Of a stretch of 64,000 nt of DNA, positions 16,959-26,160 are shown piece after piece. The DNA lies in the NCBI RefSeq assembly GCF_014384995.1, contig NZ_JACRSY010000015.1, positions 26,507 through 90,506 of the forward strand, written 5' to 3'. Source of the stretch: Zhenhengia yiwuensis (GTDB lineage: Bacteria > Bacillota > Clostridia > Lachnospirales > Cellulosilyticaceae). The position numbers and the translations under genes are program-made. The number at the start of each line of letters is the position of its first letter. The stretch's first letter is position 1. The notes below the pieces were generated by a model. It had not been told where the DNA came from and made no database searches. It saw only the letters and a program-made list of their open reading frames with translations.

Positions 16959-17420
16959 TTAGATTATCTCTTTAACATATTCTGTATTTGTAAACTGTGG
17001 GAATTTAACACGTTCAATAACTATTCCATATGGGAAAGTTGCAAATACAGCTTCTTCAAATGTACCTTCTACTTCACCTTGAGCTCTTAATGCTTCAAAC
17101 TGTTCTTTAGCTTTTTCAAGATGACTTTCTAAAATAATGTTATAAGTACTAACATGTCTCATTGTCTTGCTAATTTCTCCTGTCTCAAGACGATTAAGTG
17201 TCGTACTATTTTGCATATCAATCATAATTTCACAAATTAATAAACTACCAATTTCATGGTTAAAAATTTTTCTAGCACGTTCTTTAATAGCTTCATCACT
17301 CGTCTCATTATAAAGTTTTAACAAGGCTGTAAGGTTTGGCATAACCATTTTTTCGCCATTAGCTTTTTCAAAAATCACTTCATTATTTACTACTCTAAGT
17401 GCATCAAGTTGTTTACTCAT
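16959..17420 (-). CDS. hypothetical cytoplasmic protein, 153 aa
   Basis: Begins MSKQLDALRVVNNEVIFEKA. AAAGGA lies upstream of the ATG at 17420; the earlier in-frame ATG overlaps that site. The protein is soluble, mostly helical, with a short N-terminal beta hairpin (ALRVVNNEVIFEKANGEKMV) and a C-terminal segment ATFPYGIVIERVKFPQ. I recognise no domain. It is downstream of the LTA-synthase-like gene on the same strand, about 50 bases apart. Confidence 0.65.
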   Translation of the reverse strand: MSKQLDALRVVNNEVIFEKANGEKMVMPNLTALLKLYNETSDEAIKERARKIFNHEIGSLLICEIMIDMQNSTTLNRLETGEISKTMRHVSTYNIILESHLEKAKEQFEALRAQGEVEGTFEEAVFATFPYGIVIERVKFPQFTNTEYVKEII

Positions 17421-17468
17421 TAGTCTTAACATCCTTTATCTTTTAGTTTTTTTTAGCTTAGCATAATT

Positions 17469-19244
17469 TTAGTCAAGTGCCAACCTATTATATTGTATCA
17501 TCCATAAGTTATTTAACACACTCTGCTCTAGCTTTGATAATGCTTCTAATGATTTAAGCTTTCCATCTTGATCTATTTGAAAGTTCTGCCCGTAAGCTTT
17601 TAAATGCTTATTGACCTCGATTAAATAGTTCATATAAGGGTCTTTATCATAACCTATATAATGAAGCATTTGGCTTCCAAGATAGGACGCATCTATAACA
17701 CCCATATTTTTAGCAGGTAAGTTATAATTATTCCACATGATAAAAGGTGTCTGATAAAGCTTATAGCAGTCCGCCTCATCAAAATTTCCTTCTATATAAT
17801 CAAACTTTTCATAAAGTTCATAATTTTCGTCCAAGGCTGGCAAGTGGTCACCATACATGACAATAATAGTGGGTTCTTCTACTTGCTCAAAATAGGCTAT
17901 TAACTTATGAAGTGCTTTATCAGAATCCTTAACTCCATTAGCATAAGTAGTAAGGCGGCTCTTCTCTTCTGCTGTAAGATTATCTCCTTCAACGTGGATA
18001 CCATTTGCTGTATAAATATCTGTATAAGGCATATGATTCTGCATGGTTACAACATGACAAAAGAGAGGTTCATTCTGATTGTTCTCATACAGCTCGATTA
18101 CCTTATCTACTAATGCATCATCCGATACATAGTCTCTAGCAAGAGTAGGGTCTATAAGATCTTCACTTGCAATAAAAGTCTCAATACCTAAATCTTTATA
18201 AGCCTCATCTCTTGAGAAAAAAGCCTTTTCATATCCGTGTACTGCAAAAGTTTTATACCCCTCTTCCTGAAGAAGCTTAGGAATACTTGGTGTATGCTCA
18301 TTTACAAGCTTCATATAGGCTATATTCTGAGGGTCTGTAAAATAGACAGAGTGCCCTGTTAAGACTTCATACTCTGTTTGGCAAGTACGTCCACCATAAA
18401 CTTCTGTTGCAATACTACCACTTACATAATTCTCTCCATAATTTTGGAAATAAGCTAAAGGGTTTTCTGAATAAGAAATACCTGGAAGGTTCGTTAAATC
18501 AAATAGAGATTCGCTCATAATCATAATAATATTAGGCTTAGCAAAATGATTATTAGGGTTGTCCACTTTATAAGGCATAAGTAAATTCTTTACTGTATCT
18601 TCGCTATACCCTTCTGGCTTTTCAATGATTAAATCCACTACCTCCTGAGTAAAACCTATCATAAAACCATTGTCATTATACTGTTTATTAATAGTAAGGC
18701 TCTTTTCCTCTTTTTGTACTTCCTCATGTGAAGTGCATACCTTAGCCCCAATGATAGCTGTTGTAAAAAATAAGGTGCCAAACAGTACTCCACCTACCAT
18801 ACGATGTTTACGCCTGAGTGAAAGAGGCTTACATCTATATGCGGCTAGCATACTTATTAAACTTAAAAGGATGCCAATAACTACATGCCTCTCAAGCTGT
18901 ATATTCATTTCCTTACTAATACTTGCTGCCTCTCCCGCTAGTATTAAATCAGCCGGTGTTAAATACTCTCCACTAATGATAAACTTATAAAAGGAAATAA
19001 CACAGAAAGTCATATAGATACACCCTACTATAAGCACACCTCTCCCAGGCTTTTTACAAAGCACGCATGCGCCTAAAAGTAATAGCCATAGAAGCATCCA
19101 ATTTATAAAAAAACTAAAAGGATACTCCATCATCCATCTAAAGATTCCTAGAAAATTCTGTCTAAGTAATGCTTCTCCACAGTATAAAATACTGTAGCTT
19201 AATACGAGTAGTAATATTCCCATCTTATAAAATTCTTTTTTCAC
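17469..19244 (-). CDS. LTA synthase family sulfatase
   Basis: About 590 residues; AAAGGTGG followed by GTG at 19244 is the best start. Five membrane helices cover about 10-180. The extracellular sulfatase-fold domain (about 230-540) has NIIMIMSESLFDL, the GGRTCQTEYEVLTG segment in which the nucleophile threonine is expected, HVVTMQNHMPYTD and EPTIIVMYGDHLPAL with the metal-binding aspartate and histidine. Enzymes of this group transfer glycerol phosphate from phosphatidylglycerol onto lipoteichoic acid or related glycans. The clostridial branch is diverse, so the exact product is unsure. It is next to an upstream gene of unknown function that probably belongs to the same transcript. Confidence 0.88.
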   Translation of the reverse strand: MKKEFYKMGILLLVLSYSILYCGEALLRQNFLGIFRWMMEYPFSFFINWMLLWLLLLGACVLCKKPGRGVLIVGCIYMTFCVISFYKFIISGEYLTPADLILAGEAASISKEMNIQLERHVVIGILLSLISMLAAYRCKPLSLRRKHRMVGGVLFGTLFFTTAIIGAKVCTSHEEVQKEEKSLTINKQYNDNGFMIGFTQEVVDLIIEKPEGYSEDTVKNLLMPYKVDNPNNHFAKPNIIMIMSESLFDLTNLPGISYSENPLAYFQNYGENYVSGSIATEVYGGRTCQTEYEVLTGHSVYFTDPQNIAYMKLVNEHTPSIPKLLQEEGYKTFAVHGYEKAFFSRDEAYKDLGIETFIASEDLIDPTLARDYVSDDALVDKVIELYENNQNEPLFCHVVTMQNHMPYTDIYTANGIHVEGDNLTAEEKSRLTTYANGVKDSDKALHKLIAYFEQVEEPTIIVMYGDHLPALDENYELYEKFDYIEGNFDEADCYKLYQTPFIMWNNYNLPAKNMGVIDASYLGSQMLHYIGYDKDPYMNYLIEVNKHLKAYGQNFQIDQDGKLKSLEALSKLEQSVLNNLWMIQYNRLALD

Positions 19245-19259
19245 TCTAACCACCTTTAC

Positions 19260-20147
19260 TTACCGAACCATATTTTTCTGATACCACTCCATGACCTCTT
19301 CATGAGTGCTTGCTGCTTCTCCAATAATCCCTATCACTTCATCCTTCAATACCCATATAAGCTGATTTTCATCAAAAGCTTTAACAAAGTGTATCTTTCC
19401 TGCTTTCGTTACTTGTTTAGCTATTTCTTCTGTCTTAATACGCCCAAACATTTTCTGCACATGATGTTTATATTTAAAAAGTTCTTCTCCTTTATTAAGG
19501 ACAGTACCATCTGCTACTATAGTGTCCCTCATAACTATATCTTCAACTTGTAGATAGCGCTTTTCCTTCTGTCCACCCTTTATATAAAGAGTTGTTGGGC
19601 TTAAAATAAGGTCGTACTTAAACGCTTCTTCTACTGATTGCATCTTTATTTGTCCTTCTTCTATAAGCTGAAGAATATATTCATAGAGAGCCATAGGATT
19701 AAGACTAGGATTTTCTACAGTCTCACCATCTTCCTCTTCTTCTAAACAAGGTCTTAGTAAGGACCCTTCTCCCTCTTCTACCAGCTCATAATTTCTTCCT
19801 GCAAACTCTATCCTTTGCTCAGCCCTTATTCCTTCTTTTAAAAGAGTCTGTAGTAGGAACGGTTCTATACGTTTTATGACAATAGCTTCACAATTTTTAA
19901 AGCATCTTTCAATCTTTCTTAACAGCTCATATACTTTTACTTCATCAAAGAGAATAACCAGTTTACTCTTTTTAAATTGATTATAATGAAGTGGATAATT
20001 CATATAGTCTACCAACTTTTCTATATCGTCTGCTCCATAAACCTCCCATGTGTCTGACTTTTCGAAAGGTATCGCTTTAAGCTCTCCTTTATAAAAATCT
20101 CCTACATAAATTTGATGATTACTTATAAGCCAAATGATTGTATCCAT
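19260..20147 (-). CDS. hypothetical protein upstream of the LTA-synthase-like gene, 295 aa
   Basis: A soluble protein that I do not recognise. It starts MDTIIWLISNHQIYVGDFYK at 20147, where ATAGGA is spaced correctly; another ATG three codons upstream is too near. The N-terminal half alternates strands and helices (KSKLVILFDEVKVYELL). A segment around residues 195-225, VEDIVMRDTIVADGTVLNKG, resembles the turn of a lipoyl/biotinyl-like barrel but the lysine motif is missing. An acidic linker EEEEDGE lies in the middle. The stop is 15 bases before the LTA-synthase-like start, which implies one operon and a related envelope role. Confidence 0.65.
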   Translation of the reverse strand: MDTIIWLISNHQIYVGDFYKGELKAIPFEKSDTWEVYGADDIEKLVDYMNYPLHYNQFKKSKLVILFDEVKVYELLRKIERCFKNCEAIVIKRIEPFLLQTLLKEGIRAEQRIEFAGRNYELVEEGEGSLLRPCLEEEEDGETVENPSLNPMALYEYILQLIEEGQIKMQSVEEAFKYDLILSPTTLYIKGGQKEKRYLQVEDIVMRDTIVADGTVLNKGEELFKYKHHVQKMFGRIKTEEIAKQVTKAGKIHFVKAFDENQLIWVLKDEVIGIIGEAASTHEEVMEWYQKNMVR

Positions 20148-20290
20148 TCTTTTCATCCTATCTTCTTTATTTGCATTTATTTTATACCCTTTTTGTGCAC
20201 TGTGCTACACTTTTTTATATAGTATTTATGTAATTTAATTGTTATAATAGAATAAAATAAAAAAGATGTATGAATAATGAGGTGATTTTT

Positions 20291-20689
20291 TTGTCTTCCA
20301 CTTACGAAGAAGTTTATGATTTAATCCGCTCTAAGGAGTTTAAAAAAGCAGAAAAGCTCCTTACACATAGTTCAGTCAAAGACGATAAGTGGCATTTTTT
20401 ATATAGTAAAATTCTCCTGCACAAAGCTTGGTTTGATTCTGCAAAATCCCATCTTGAAAAGGCTATTGCACTTAATCCAAGTAATACAGTTTATCAAAAC
20501 CACTTAGCCAAACTTATGGCAAGAGGAGGTCGCTACAGTGATGATTATTACAATGGGCGACATTATAGAAAAAGCAATGGCTGTTGCTGCTGTTGCTGTG
20601 ATGATTGCTGCAATTTTAGCTGCTGTGATCTTATTTGTTTGGATACTTGCTGTGAATGTATGGGCGGGGATCTGATTAGCTGTATTTAA
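20291..20689 (+). CDS. TPR protein with Cys-rich GGDLISC tail, J domain absent
   Basis: Start chosen as TTG at 20291, six bases after GAGGTG; an ATG at 20270 lacks a site. Residues 1-75 form a helical TPR-like repeat (FLYSKILLHKAWFDSAKSHL, then ALNPSNTVYQNHLAKLMA). The C-terminal 40 residues are dominated by cysteine (SNGCCCCCCDDCC, DTCCECMGGDLISC). Clostridia often have a J-domain protein with exactly this TPR segment and CCECMGGDL-type tail, encoded before a DUF5685 gene; here the J domain is missing. Function unknown, probably metal binding or chaperone-linked. A TATAAT is seen at 20243-20248. Confidence 0.8.
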   Translation: MSSTYEEVYDLIRSKEFKKAEKLLTHSSVKDDKWHFLYSKILLHKAWFDSAKSHLEKAIALNPSNTVYQNHLAKLMARGGRYSDDYYNGRHYRKSNGCCCCCCDDCCNFSCCDLICLDTCCECMGGDLISCI

Positions 20690-20701
20690 AGGAGGCTCTA
20701 C

Positions 20702-21595
20702 ATGTTTGGTTATGTTACACCCCTTAAAGAAGAACTCAAGGTACACCAGCTTAACGCTTTTAAAAGCTACTACTGTGGACTTTGCCATCATATTAAAGGG
20801 AATTTTGGTCAGCTTCCTCGTATGGTACTTAATTATGATCTAGTAGCAATGGGGATGTTACTAGATGGTCTAAGTCCCGACAAAGCCTATATTCAAAAAA
20901 GAAGCTGTCTTGTACACCCTGGAACTAAAAAGCCCTTGATAGTACGCAATGAGGCCCTTGACTATACCGCTTCTATGAATGTGGCTCTTGTTTACTACAA
21001 ACTTCTAGATGATATGCAAGATGACCGTAGCCTTAAAAGCGAGTCACTGGCAAAATTACTCGCTCCTTATAAAGCAAAATTCAAACCAGAGGTTCGTAAA
21101 ATAAATCATATGATAGAAATCCATCTAAAGCAGCTCTATCAACTTGAACAAACTGGAGACTTTGAATCTATTGATGAAATCTGTCATCCTTTTAGCTTAA
21201 TTGTAGGGAATATACTTAAAGAATATCCTTATATCTTGGAAAATGATAGTCCTAAGTTACGGGAAAAACTTTTTGACTTTGGCTACGCCCTTGGCAAATG
21301 GATTTATATGTTAGATGCTCTAGATGATCTTGAAAAGGATATGGCTAAAAATAAATTTAACCCTATTTGCCAGCTTTATAATACAGAACATCTTACTTAT
21401 GAAACGCTCATTAAAAAAGTTAAAGATCCAATTAGCTTTACTATCTTAAATTGCGGGTATAACTGTCGCACATTACTTAATGAACTGCCTCTTAAACGTC
21501 ATAAAGCTATCTTACAAAATATTATTAATCTCGGTATGATGGACCGCTATAATAAAGTTATATCTCCTTGTAAGCATTGTAAAGGAGGAAAGTAA
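20702..21595 (+). CDS. DUF5685 family protein
   Basis: 297 residues with GGAGG before the ATG. The N-terminus MFGYVTPLKEELKVHQLN and YYCGLCHHIKGNFGQLPRMV, the aspartate-rich LLDDMQDDRSL helix and a second YMLDALDDLEKDM helix are the hallmarks of DUF5685. The two Asp-rich helices look like the prenyl synthase fold, though catalytic activity has not been shown in this family as far as I know. A CxHC-type cluster, CKHCKGG, ends the protein. It is 12 bases from the TPR gene and next to a membrane protein gene, one operon. Confidence 0.83.
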   Translation: MFGYVTPLKEELKVHQLNAFKSYYCGLCHHIKGNFGQLPRMVLNYDLVAMGMLLDGLSPDKAYIQKRSCLVHPGTKKPLIVRNEALDYTASMNVALVYYKLLDDMQDDRSLKSESLAKLLAPYKAKFKPEVRKINHMIEIHLKQLYQLEQTGDFESIDEICHPFSLIVGNILKEYPYILENDSPKLREKLFDFGYALGKWIYMLDALDDLEKDMAKNKFNPICQLYNTEHLTYETLIKKVKDPISFTILNCGYNCRTLLNELPLKRHKAILQNIINLGMMDRYNKVISPCKHCKGGK

Positions 21596-21596
21596 A

Positions 21597-22133
21597 ATGA
21601 CAACTAAACAACTTGTTACAGGCGCTCTGCTCTCTGCCTTAACCCTTGTCGCTTTATATTTTACTTTTCTCCTTCCAACTAATACACTTACGTTACTTAC
21701 AATTGCTTCAGTTATGGTACCCATTGCACTTATCCGTGGCAATGTCAAAACTTCTTTACTGGTTTATATAACTTCTAGCATACTTTGCCTCATTCTTATG
21801 CCACTTAATATTAGTGTACTTTATATTTTATTTTTTGGCATATACGGTCTACTCAAGTACTTTATTGAAAAGCTCAATCACCTATCATTTGAATGGATAC
21901 TAAAATTAGCCTTCTTCAATAGTGTATTTTTTATTGGTTTTAAATTTATAAAAACGCTTATTAGTCCTCACGCTTTTGATGGGCTCGGAATACTTGCTGA
22001 AAAATTTATTCCTAATGTACCTTATGGTGACCTTCTTATTTTGATTCTATTAGGACAAATTGTTTTCATCCTTTATGATTATGCTTTAAGTCTTCTCATT
22101 GACACTTATTACAGTTACTTTTCCAAGTACTAA
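21597..22133 (+). CDS. membrane protein, ECF-S-like or DUF2232-like
   Basis: 178 residues with about five hydrophobic helices, beginning MTTKQLVTGALLSALTLVAL, the first-helix pattern of small integral proteins such as ECF transporter S components and DUF2232 proteins. An IKTLISP loop and a hydrophobic C-terminal helix follow. The ATG is one base after the DUF5685 stop, so they are coupled. A hairpin terminator lies at its stop. Substrate and role unknown. Confidence 0.75.
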   Translation: MTTKQLVTGALLSALTLVALYFTFLLPTNTLTLLTIASVMVPIALIRGNVKTSLLVYITSSILCLILMPLNISVLYILFFGIYGLLKYFIEKLNHLSFEWILKLAFFNSVFFIGFKFIKTLISPHAFDGLGILAEKFIPNVPYGDLLILILLGQIVFILYDYALSLLIDTYYSYFSKY

Positions 22134-22174
22134 AAATGGCTATTGCACTAAGCAGTTAGTGCAGTAGCCATTTT
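22133..22174. terminator. bidirectional terminator
   Basis: AAAATGGCTATTGCACTAA pairs with TTAGTGCAGTAGCCATTTT, one mismatch in a 19-bp stem with a four-base loop. It separates convergent genes ending at 22133 and 22180. Confidence 0.88.
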
Positions 22175-22179
22175 TTTCT

Positions 22180-24099
22180 TTAATTATTTCTTGTAAAATG
22201 ACTCGCCCAGCGTCCTATACTAAGTATTCTAAAGCCATCAAATCCTCTTTGCATTTCATCTTCATGTCTATTAATATAATGTGCAAACTCACTCCAGTAT
22301 GCATTAGCTTTTTCTGTTTCTCCTTTTGCCTTAGCTGATAAAGCTTTTGCAAATAACTTGGTGTACTCTAAATGATAAAGGATATACCTCCAAGATAAAT
22401 TCTCTGTTATATGTTCATGATTTTGATGTGCTAATGCTACACTTTCAAACTTATCAACTACTTCACAAACTTTAATAACCTCTTCTGAGTATGCTTGATT
22501 TAAACCACCTGATTCAAGTTGCCAGTAATCCATATCGAAGATATCTGATACTTGCATGAGATACTCTTTTACAAGCTCCCATCCTTCACCAAAAGCATAT
22601 TTAAAGTAATCTCTCGCTATCTCTTCGAATTCTGCTTCTACATTCCAAAGTGTTCTACCCATTACATAGTTTGGCAGAGCTGTAGGGAAGAAAGTACGTT
22701 GTTGTTGACAGCTTAATAAGCCATTAAGCCCAAGGTTACGCAAATTTTTAACATCTTTACTAATGATTCTTGAAATCTCATAGTAACCTGCATCTCCATA
22801 GTGAGAACGTCCTAGATGATAGTCAAAGTCAAAGCTATCTCCATCAAAACATGCTTGCCACTCCTTAAGAATTTTTAAATAGTTAGTAATTGTATGTGGT
22901 AATGTGATCTTATTTAAAGCAAAAGGTTTAAGTTCTTCTTGTACTTCTTCTACATCTTCAAAGGACTTAGTGAAAGTTCTAGAAATTGGTGCAAACATCA
23001 TTACAAAGCGCTCTGGATGATGTAATTTTTCCTTGATCGGTGTCCATAAAAGTTCAAAATAAAGTAAGAAAGCTATCTTATTGTCTAATCCTTCTGCAGT
23101 TAATTTCTCATCTAATAAGTTAAGAATCTGTACATACCAATCAGTTGGTGTAAGCGTCTTACATCTTTCACATTCACAATGATTGTTAAAAGCATCCGCT
23201 ACCCATACATGAATCATATCTGCTTCTTTATGTGTTTTAGCATAGTTTACAATGCCATCTGTAAATGCTTCTTGTACTTTAGGTGATGAATAACAAAGAT
23301 TGGTGTTAAGTGGAACATTCCCATAAAACTCTCTTTTTCCATTAATAAGAGCTAGGCACTCTCTTTGTTCATCTGTTAAAGCTATCTTCTCTGCATCCCA
23401 ACCACGTCCTGGTACACCAATGGCTTCACATGTCCATCCATGACCTACTGCATGATAAATAAGACCTCTTTTCTTAATTTCCTTTACTAATCCTTCTGTA
23501 AATTCTTCTGCCATTTCATCATCAAAAAATTCTTTTTGTTTAAGTGGATTCTCTGCATGTATATACCATTGTTTAAAGAAAGAGTAGGCATGCATAAATT
23601 GAATAAAATAACTATTGTAACCTAATTTGGGTAGCCATTCGATCATATCTTTTACATTATCATATGTATTAGACCCCTCAATTACAACACCTCTATGTCT
23701 AAGAGATGCTATTTCTTTAAGTTCAACATTCATATCTTCTAATGCTTTATGTATCAGTACTTCCCCATCTTTACAAGGTCTTAACCACCTACATCCTAAC
23801 TCCGTTAAGAAACGATAAACACCTATTAGAATACTTCTTTCATTTGTCCCTGTAATAAATCCATTACCTTTTACGATTGCTATAGCAATACCATCATCTA
23901 AAGCTTTATCTTTTACCTCAAAGTTTACACCTATTTGATCATCACTACCTAGCCATATTCCTTGTAAAGCTTTATCATAACTTGATTTTTCTACAATTTG
24001 AAAGCAATCCTTACCAGTCACTAGAGTTAAGTATTTTGCTAATTCTCTAGCACTATATTTTATGGTTTCCCCATTACCTATTCTATAAATCATATGCAT
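22180..24099 (-). CDS. DUF4838 domain protein, glycoside-hydrolase-like
   Basis: 639 residues. Residues 1-95 form an alpha/beta N-terminal domain (YSARELAKYLTLVTGKDCF, then GIAIAIVKGNGFITGTNERS) followed by TELGCRWLRPCKDGEVL, as in alpha-glucuronidase-like proteins. The DUF4838 region (about 170-470) has IHVWVADAFNNHCECERCK and ERFVMMFAPISRTF. No signal peptide, so cytoplasmic. The AAGGAGG is ten bases from ATG 24099. DUF4838 proteins occur in carbohydrate loci of gut and cellulolytic Firmicutes and are related to TIM-barrel hydrolases; the substrate is unknown. Catalytic activity is not shown here. Confidence 0.8.
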   Translation of the reverse strand: MHMIYRIGNGETIKYSARELAKYLTLVTGKDCFQIVEKSSYDKALQGIWLGSDDQIGVNFEVKDKALDDGIAIAIVKGNGFITGTNERSILIGVYRFLTELGCRWLRPCKDGEVLIHKALEDMNVELKEIASLRHRGVVIEGSNTYDNVKDMIEWLPKLGYNSYFIQFMHAYSFFKQWYIHAENPLKQKEFFDDEMAEEFTEGLVKEIKKRGLIYHAVGHGWTCEAIGVPGRGWDAEKIALTDEQRECLALINGKREFYGNVPLNTNLCYSSPKVQEAFTDGIVNYAKTHKEADMIHVWVADAFNNHCECERCKTLTPTDWYVQILNLLDEKLTAEGLDNKIAFLLYFELLWTPIKEKLHHPERFVMMFAPISRTFTKSFEDVEEVQEELKPFALNKITLPHTITNYLKILKEWQACFDGDSFDFDYHLGRSHYGDAGYYEISRIISKDVKNLRNLGLNGLLSCQQQRTFFPTALPNYVMGRTLWNVEAEFEEIARDYFKYAFGEGWELVKEYLMQVSDIFDMDYWQLESGGLNQAYSEEVIKVCEVVDKFESVALAHQNHEHITENLSWRYILYHLEYTKLFAKALSAKAKGETEKANAYWSEFAHYINRHEDEMQRGFDGFRILSIGRWASHFTRNN

Positions 24100-24290
24100 T
24101 GTTTAACATCCTCCTTATACCTTCTATACAATTGATTCAATTATATAAAAAAATAAGTATAATTTCTAGCCATTTTTAATTTATTTAATTTATTTTTATA
24201 ATTAATTCTTCTTCCTATACTTTCATTATTTTTCTCTACATTTTTATCTCTTTATCTATTAAAAATAAAAATTTTTTCTAATGTATAATA

Positions 24291-24340
24291 AAAGGTAGGT
24301 ATACCGCACAGAATTTATTCTATACAGTATACCTACCTTT
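24291..24340. terminator. terminator hairpin
   Basis: AAAGGTAGGTATAC pairs with GTATACCTACCTTT, followed by T residues on the plus strand and preceded by A residues. It lies just downstream of the minus-strand micro-gene ending at 24350 and so serves it. The 24100-24290 stretch is AT-rich and otherwise holds nothing I can name. Confidence 0.83.
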
Positions 24341-24349
24341 TTTTAGTTC

Positions 24350-24490
24350 TTAATGATTGTTTGCACTGTTTTTATTCCAATGTTTTTTGAAATCTGTTGC
24401 TTTTGTTCCTGGATCCTTTTCAAGCCCACTTCTTTTTCTGCTTTTTTGTGAGCCTTGTTGTGGAATATCAAACTTAGTTGCTTCACCCAT
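24350..24490 (-). CDS. basic micro-protein, 46 aa
   Basis: A 46-residue basic, hydrophilic protein beginning MGEATKFDIPQQGSQKSRKR and ending SANNH, with GAGGTGA upstream of the ATG at 24490 and a terminator directly after. The composition (Lys/Arg/Ser/Gln-rich, no hydrophobic core) recalls short spore or nucleic-acid-binding peptides, but I recognise no family. The next gene upstream (DUF4091) ends about 60 bases away. Confidence 0.5.
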   Translation of the reverse strand: MGEATKFDIPQQGSQKSRKRSGLEKDPGTKATDFKKHWNKNSANNH

Positions 24491-24549
24491 GTTGTCTGTC
24501 ACCTCATTTATTAGGATTACTTTTTTAGGGTGTGCATTAGGCTAAAGAT

Positions 24550-26148
24550 TTATGCTTCTAATAAGCGCTTCTTCGTTTTTCTATAAAGACTGATATCTGT
24601 CTCATAATCTTTATAACTTCTAACTAAAGTGTTTACAATTTCTTTAGCTAATGCTTCATTTTTATTTTTTAATTGTTCAATAAGGTATAAGTCCTCAAAG
24701 CCTATACGATGTGCCTCTAATCTTGTTGTAGATAAAGGCATCAAATCACCTGGGTACATCACACCACAGTCACCTGCTGGAAGCTGTGCACTATAATTAA
24801 GTTTAAAGTTCGTATAGTCTTCTTGCCCCATGCATACGCAAGACTGCTTATAAGGATTTACAGCGAACCAATTACCACCCCAGTGTAAGAATCCTTTAAC
24901 AGGATAAAGGCTATTGGCCCATTCAATAAGTACTGGCCTTATTCTTTCCATATCTAACAGTCTATTAAGGTATGGACCTGTTGGCTCAAGGCAAGTATAT
25001 ACCCATACTTCCTCTCCCTTTTCTACACGATCTCTATAAAATTCAAACTCTTTTTCATAACAGTCTAATGTAGGGCACCATATATCCATAGCTCCTACTA
25101 AACTTTCAGTTGCCTTATTAGCATCTAAAACTTGAATACCCGGCATCGTCTCATTAATAATGGTTGCACCTCTATGATAAACGTTTGCACTTTCATCAAG
25201 TGGCTCATCAAAGAAACTTTGAATCCATCTATTCTCTAAGCCTTTTTCTTTAATATATTTATAAAGCTGAGTGGTCATATTTCTAAAGTCTTCTTCTCCT
25301 TCACCTGGCATAATACGTTTTGAGAGTATAGTCTCTGCCTCAGTTGCACACCAATCTCCATCTTTACGACCACATAAATTAGCTCCATTTAGCCAGTAAA
25401 GCTCTGCTTCATCTGCAAGTCTTATAAGTGTACTTAGTTTTTCTTCATTCAGAACTGGATGCTGACTTTCATTTAACTCAAAATAAAGATCTGCTGGTAG
25501 CCAAACTATATTCTGTCTAGCATATCTTGCTAATTTAAAATAAGAAAGTGCTAAGTCTTCCCACTCTTTAGACCACATTACTACTTTATGAAAAGCACCT
25601 ATATTCCTCATATTAATCCAGTTCACATACTTATGTGTTGTCTTATTACTTGGCATAACTTTAACTTTCTTAGCTTCTACAATAAAAGTAAGCTTTTGAG
25701 TGATACCTTCTACTGTCACATAGATTTCCCACTTATTTTCTACATCTTCTTCTACTTGTATAGCCTCTCTAAAGGCCACAGCTACACTCTGTCCTTTACT
25801 TACAGCCAAATTCCTAATAGGCTGTAAGACTTCATATATCATAAAAGGTGCCCTTCGAATAACATAAGGATTATACTTACCATCAAATCTTTCTGTACGT
25901 GTTACAAGTCCTGTATTATCTTCTACTGGTACAGGAATAAGCTCAAAAAGCTTATAGCCTTGATGAGGCCCTCTTACTTCAAAGCTTACCATCTGGCCTG
26001 CTTGTAGTCCTGAGATCACCATATGAACACCTGCATAAGTGCCAGATGCTCCGCTTACTCTATAAACCTTATCCCCACTCTCTCCTTTTGTATCTGGATA
26101 AATTGCTTCTAATTCATCAAATAATCCTACCTCAAATAAATTCGCCAT
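24550..26148 (-). CDS. DUF4091 domain protein, glycoside-hydrolase-like
   Basis: 532 residues without a signal peptide. The N-terminal half is beta-rich (GTYAGVHMVISGLQAG, MIYEVLQPIRNLAVS) and the C-terminal half is a TIM-barrel-like DUF4091 domain, with TVWCPTLDC-like MDIWCPTLDCYEKEFEFYR, EEVWVYTCLEPTGPYLNR and KGFLHWGGNWF. DUF4091 enzymes are linked to glycoside or sialic-acid-type metabolism, mostly uncharacterised. It starts 12 bases after the stop of the CehA-type PHP gene, so the two are one operon. Weak ribosome site. Confidence 0.8.
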   Translation of the reverse strand: MANLFEVGLFDELEAIYPDTKGESGDKVYRVSGASGTYAGVHMVISGLQAGQMVSFEVRGPHQGYKLFELIPVPVEDNTGLVTRTERFDGKYNPYVIRRAPFMIYEVLQPIRNLAVSKGQSVAVAFREAIQVEEDVENKWEIYVTVEGITQKLTFIVEAKKVKVMPSNKTTHKYVNWINMRNIGAFHKVVMWSKEWEDLALSYFKLARYARQNIVWLPADLYFELNESQHPVLNEEKLSTLIRLADEAELYWLNGANLCGRKDGDWCATEAETILSKRIMPGEGEEDFRNMTTQLYKYIKEKGLENRWIQSFFDEPLDESANVYHRGATIINETMPGIQVLDANKATESLVGAMDIWCPTLDCYEKEFEFYRDRVEKGEEVWVYTCLEPTGPYLNRLLDMERIRPVLIEWANSLYPVKGFLHWGGNWFAVNPYKQSCVCMGQEDYTNFKLNYSAQLPAGDCGVMYPGDLMPLSTTRLEAHRIGFEDLYLIEQLKNKNEALAKEIVNTLVRSYKDYETDISLYRKTKKRLLEA

Positions 26149-26160
26149 TTTTATTCCCCT

